Below, in pieces: positions 62,837 through 64,000 of a stretch of 64,000 bases of DNA. The position numbers and the translations under genes are program-made. Positions within the stretch are counted from its first letter, which is position 1. Every line of letters begins with the position of its first letter. The notes beneath the pieces were generated by a model, which made no database searches, was not told the DNA's origin, and saw nothing but the letters and a program-made list of their open reading frames with translations. The stretch is taken from the NCBI GenBank assembly GCA_021203545.1, contig JAJQAZ010000016.1:40954-104953 (forward strand), given 5' to 3'. Source of the DNA: Tannerellaceae bacterium (lineage in GTDB: Bacteria > Bacteroidota > Bacteroidia > Bacteroidales > Tannerellaceae).

Positions 62837-63960
62837 TTATAGAAACAATCCTATGTATTCAGTAAGCATATATTGTTTTTTTCTTTTTCCTCCTGTAATT
62901 TCTTTTAAATATTCTAATTCTACTAATTTTTCTATTAATGTATATGCAGAGGCTGGACTAATTCCGGTTATTTCTACCACCCGGTTTGCATCTATTAAAG
63001 GTCGTTCATATAATTCTTTTAATACTTTTAAGGCATTGGATGAACGACTTCCCAAGGCTTCGATTCCGCGTTCATATTTTTTTGTAATGCCATTAGATTT
63101 TCAAAGGTTTGGACACCGCTTTCTGCCGTTGCTATTACACCTTGAAGAAAGAATTTGAACCATTCGGTTATATTATTTTCAGTTCTGGCTTTCATTAATA
63201 GAGAATAATATGAATTTCTATGTTTTTCTAAATAATCCGATAAATATAAGATAGGTCTTTTGAGAATGCCTTTACTGGCTAAATATAATGTGATCAGTAA
63301 ACGTCCTGTTCTGCCATTTCCATCTAAAAATGGATGGATTGTTTCAAATTGATAATGGATAATAGCAATTTTTAGTAGTTCCGGGATATGCAAATCTTCA
63401 TTATGTACAAAATTTTCTATATCTCCCATTAAATCAGGAATACTTGTGTGAACAGGAGGTACAAATATTGCATCGTCAATATTTGTACCTCCAATCCAGT
63501 TTTGACTTTTCCTGAATTCTCTGGGTTGTTTATGATCTCCTCTTGCACCCTCTAATAGTATTTTATGGACTTCTTTTATTAGCCTTGAAGAAAAAGGTAA
63601 ATCTTCGAGCATTTTGGTTGCTTCATGCATTGCTTTTATATAATTCTGAACTTCACCCCAATCATCCCTTTTGTCTAAAGGCACATCTTCTTCATCCAGA
63701 AGTGCATCTTCAATATTTGTTTGAGTTCCTTCTATTTTGGTTGATTGGGTCGCCTCTTTAAGGACATGCATACTAATAAAAAGATTAATATTAGGGATAT
63801 GTTCAGAGTACATATCTAAACGCCCCAACATTCTATCTGCTTTACTTAATAATGTTAATACTTCCATATCTCCTATTTCCCATTTTTGATTTATAGGAGC
63901 AGGTTGAAAACTCTTATAATAACCTTGATTTTCCAGATATCCTGCCTTGAAGTGTTTCAT
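62837..63960 (-). pseudogene. Fic-domain AMP-transferase with C-terminal winged helix, frameshifted
   Basis: About 375 residues once one base is added to the T7 run at 63077-63083 (A7 in the gene). N-terminal DUF4172-like region; the inhibitory motif SSTxxEG is seen as STKIEG (73-78); the Fic motif HPFLDGNGRTGR (209-220) with catalytic His209 is intact; a FIRKSQNWIG-type loop is FRKSQNWIGG. Past the slip KKYERGIEALGSRSSNALKVLKELYERP begins a winged-helix domain ending LTEYIGLFL. Fic proteins attach AMP to target proteins, held in check by the inhibitory helix. The HTH part suggests self-regulation. As given the winged helix is cut off and replaced by 12 random residues, though the Fic core remains whole. 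No antitoxin gene is adjacent. Confidence 0.85.
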
Positions 63961-64000
63961 ATATTGTCTATAAATTAAAACTATTAATATTATATTTTAG

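Noticed and set aside
62837..63960. Fic toxin-antitoxin pair
   Set aside because: No small antitoxin gene adjoins; the inhibitory motif STKIEG is within the same protein (class II).

Overview
The window looks like part of a Bacteroidales chromosome (Parabacteroides, Tannerella or Dysgonomonas type; species not determined). The evidence is protein families largely confined to this group (BACON-domain lipoprotein, DUF4251, DUF4468, DUF4254, GLPGLI, outer-membrane barrel proteins with carboxypeptidase-like N-domains, a SecDF fusion) and many promoters with the Bacteroidetes -7 box TAnnTTTG. No phage, plasmid, IS transposase or CRISPR array is visible.

Layout. 1-8450 (minus strand): 5' part of a BACON/M64 peptidase lipoprotein, a two-subunit NADPH:ferredoxin-type flavoprotein pair, a GroES-like protein, a DUF4251 lipoprotein, and an MFS/FecCD permease/ATPase transport operon. 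8450-14500: a block dense in palindromic repeats around a broken outer-membrane barrel gene, an exported nitroreductase, a broken ThiF/MoeB-like gene and a broken small porin. 15020-18778: a thiamine operon (thiS, thiE-like, thiE, thiG, thiH; no thiC) behind a TPP riboswitch. 18800-24425: a broken outer-membrane protein with a GLPGLI protein, divergent from a two-component system whose genes are both frameshifted. 24430-30000: LPS or surface-glycan genes (DUF4254, GT9, InaA-type kinase, GT2, two GT4). 30360-44320: housekeeping genes (dusB, U32 peptidase, thioesterase, dprA, topA, argS, HU, two rhomboids, EEP hydrolase, two DUF4468 proteins). 44498-57064: secDF, Mrp ATPase, trmB, DUF2271, two GT2 paralogues, tRNA-Asn, a broken PfkB kinase, an S41 protease and two paired metallophosphoesterases. 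57300-63960: a low-complexity lipoprotein, a His-rich membrane protein with a frameshifted TonB receptor, a tiny lipoprotein, a winged-helix protein with an internal stop and a frameshifted Fic protein.

Two themes stand out. First, several families of short palindromic repeats fill the gaps between genes, often starting right at stop codons. One pair sits in frame inside the thiE-like gene, where it seems to encode about 40 extra residues, much like the protein-coding palindromic elements of Rickettsia. Second, at least nine frameshifts (eight at homopolymer runs) and four in-frame stop codons interrupt otherwise intact genes. This means either sequencing or assembly error, or real gene erosion in a host-restricted or repeat-rich lineage. 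The sequence alone cannot decide which.
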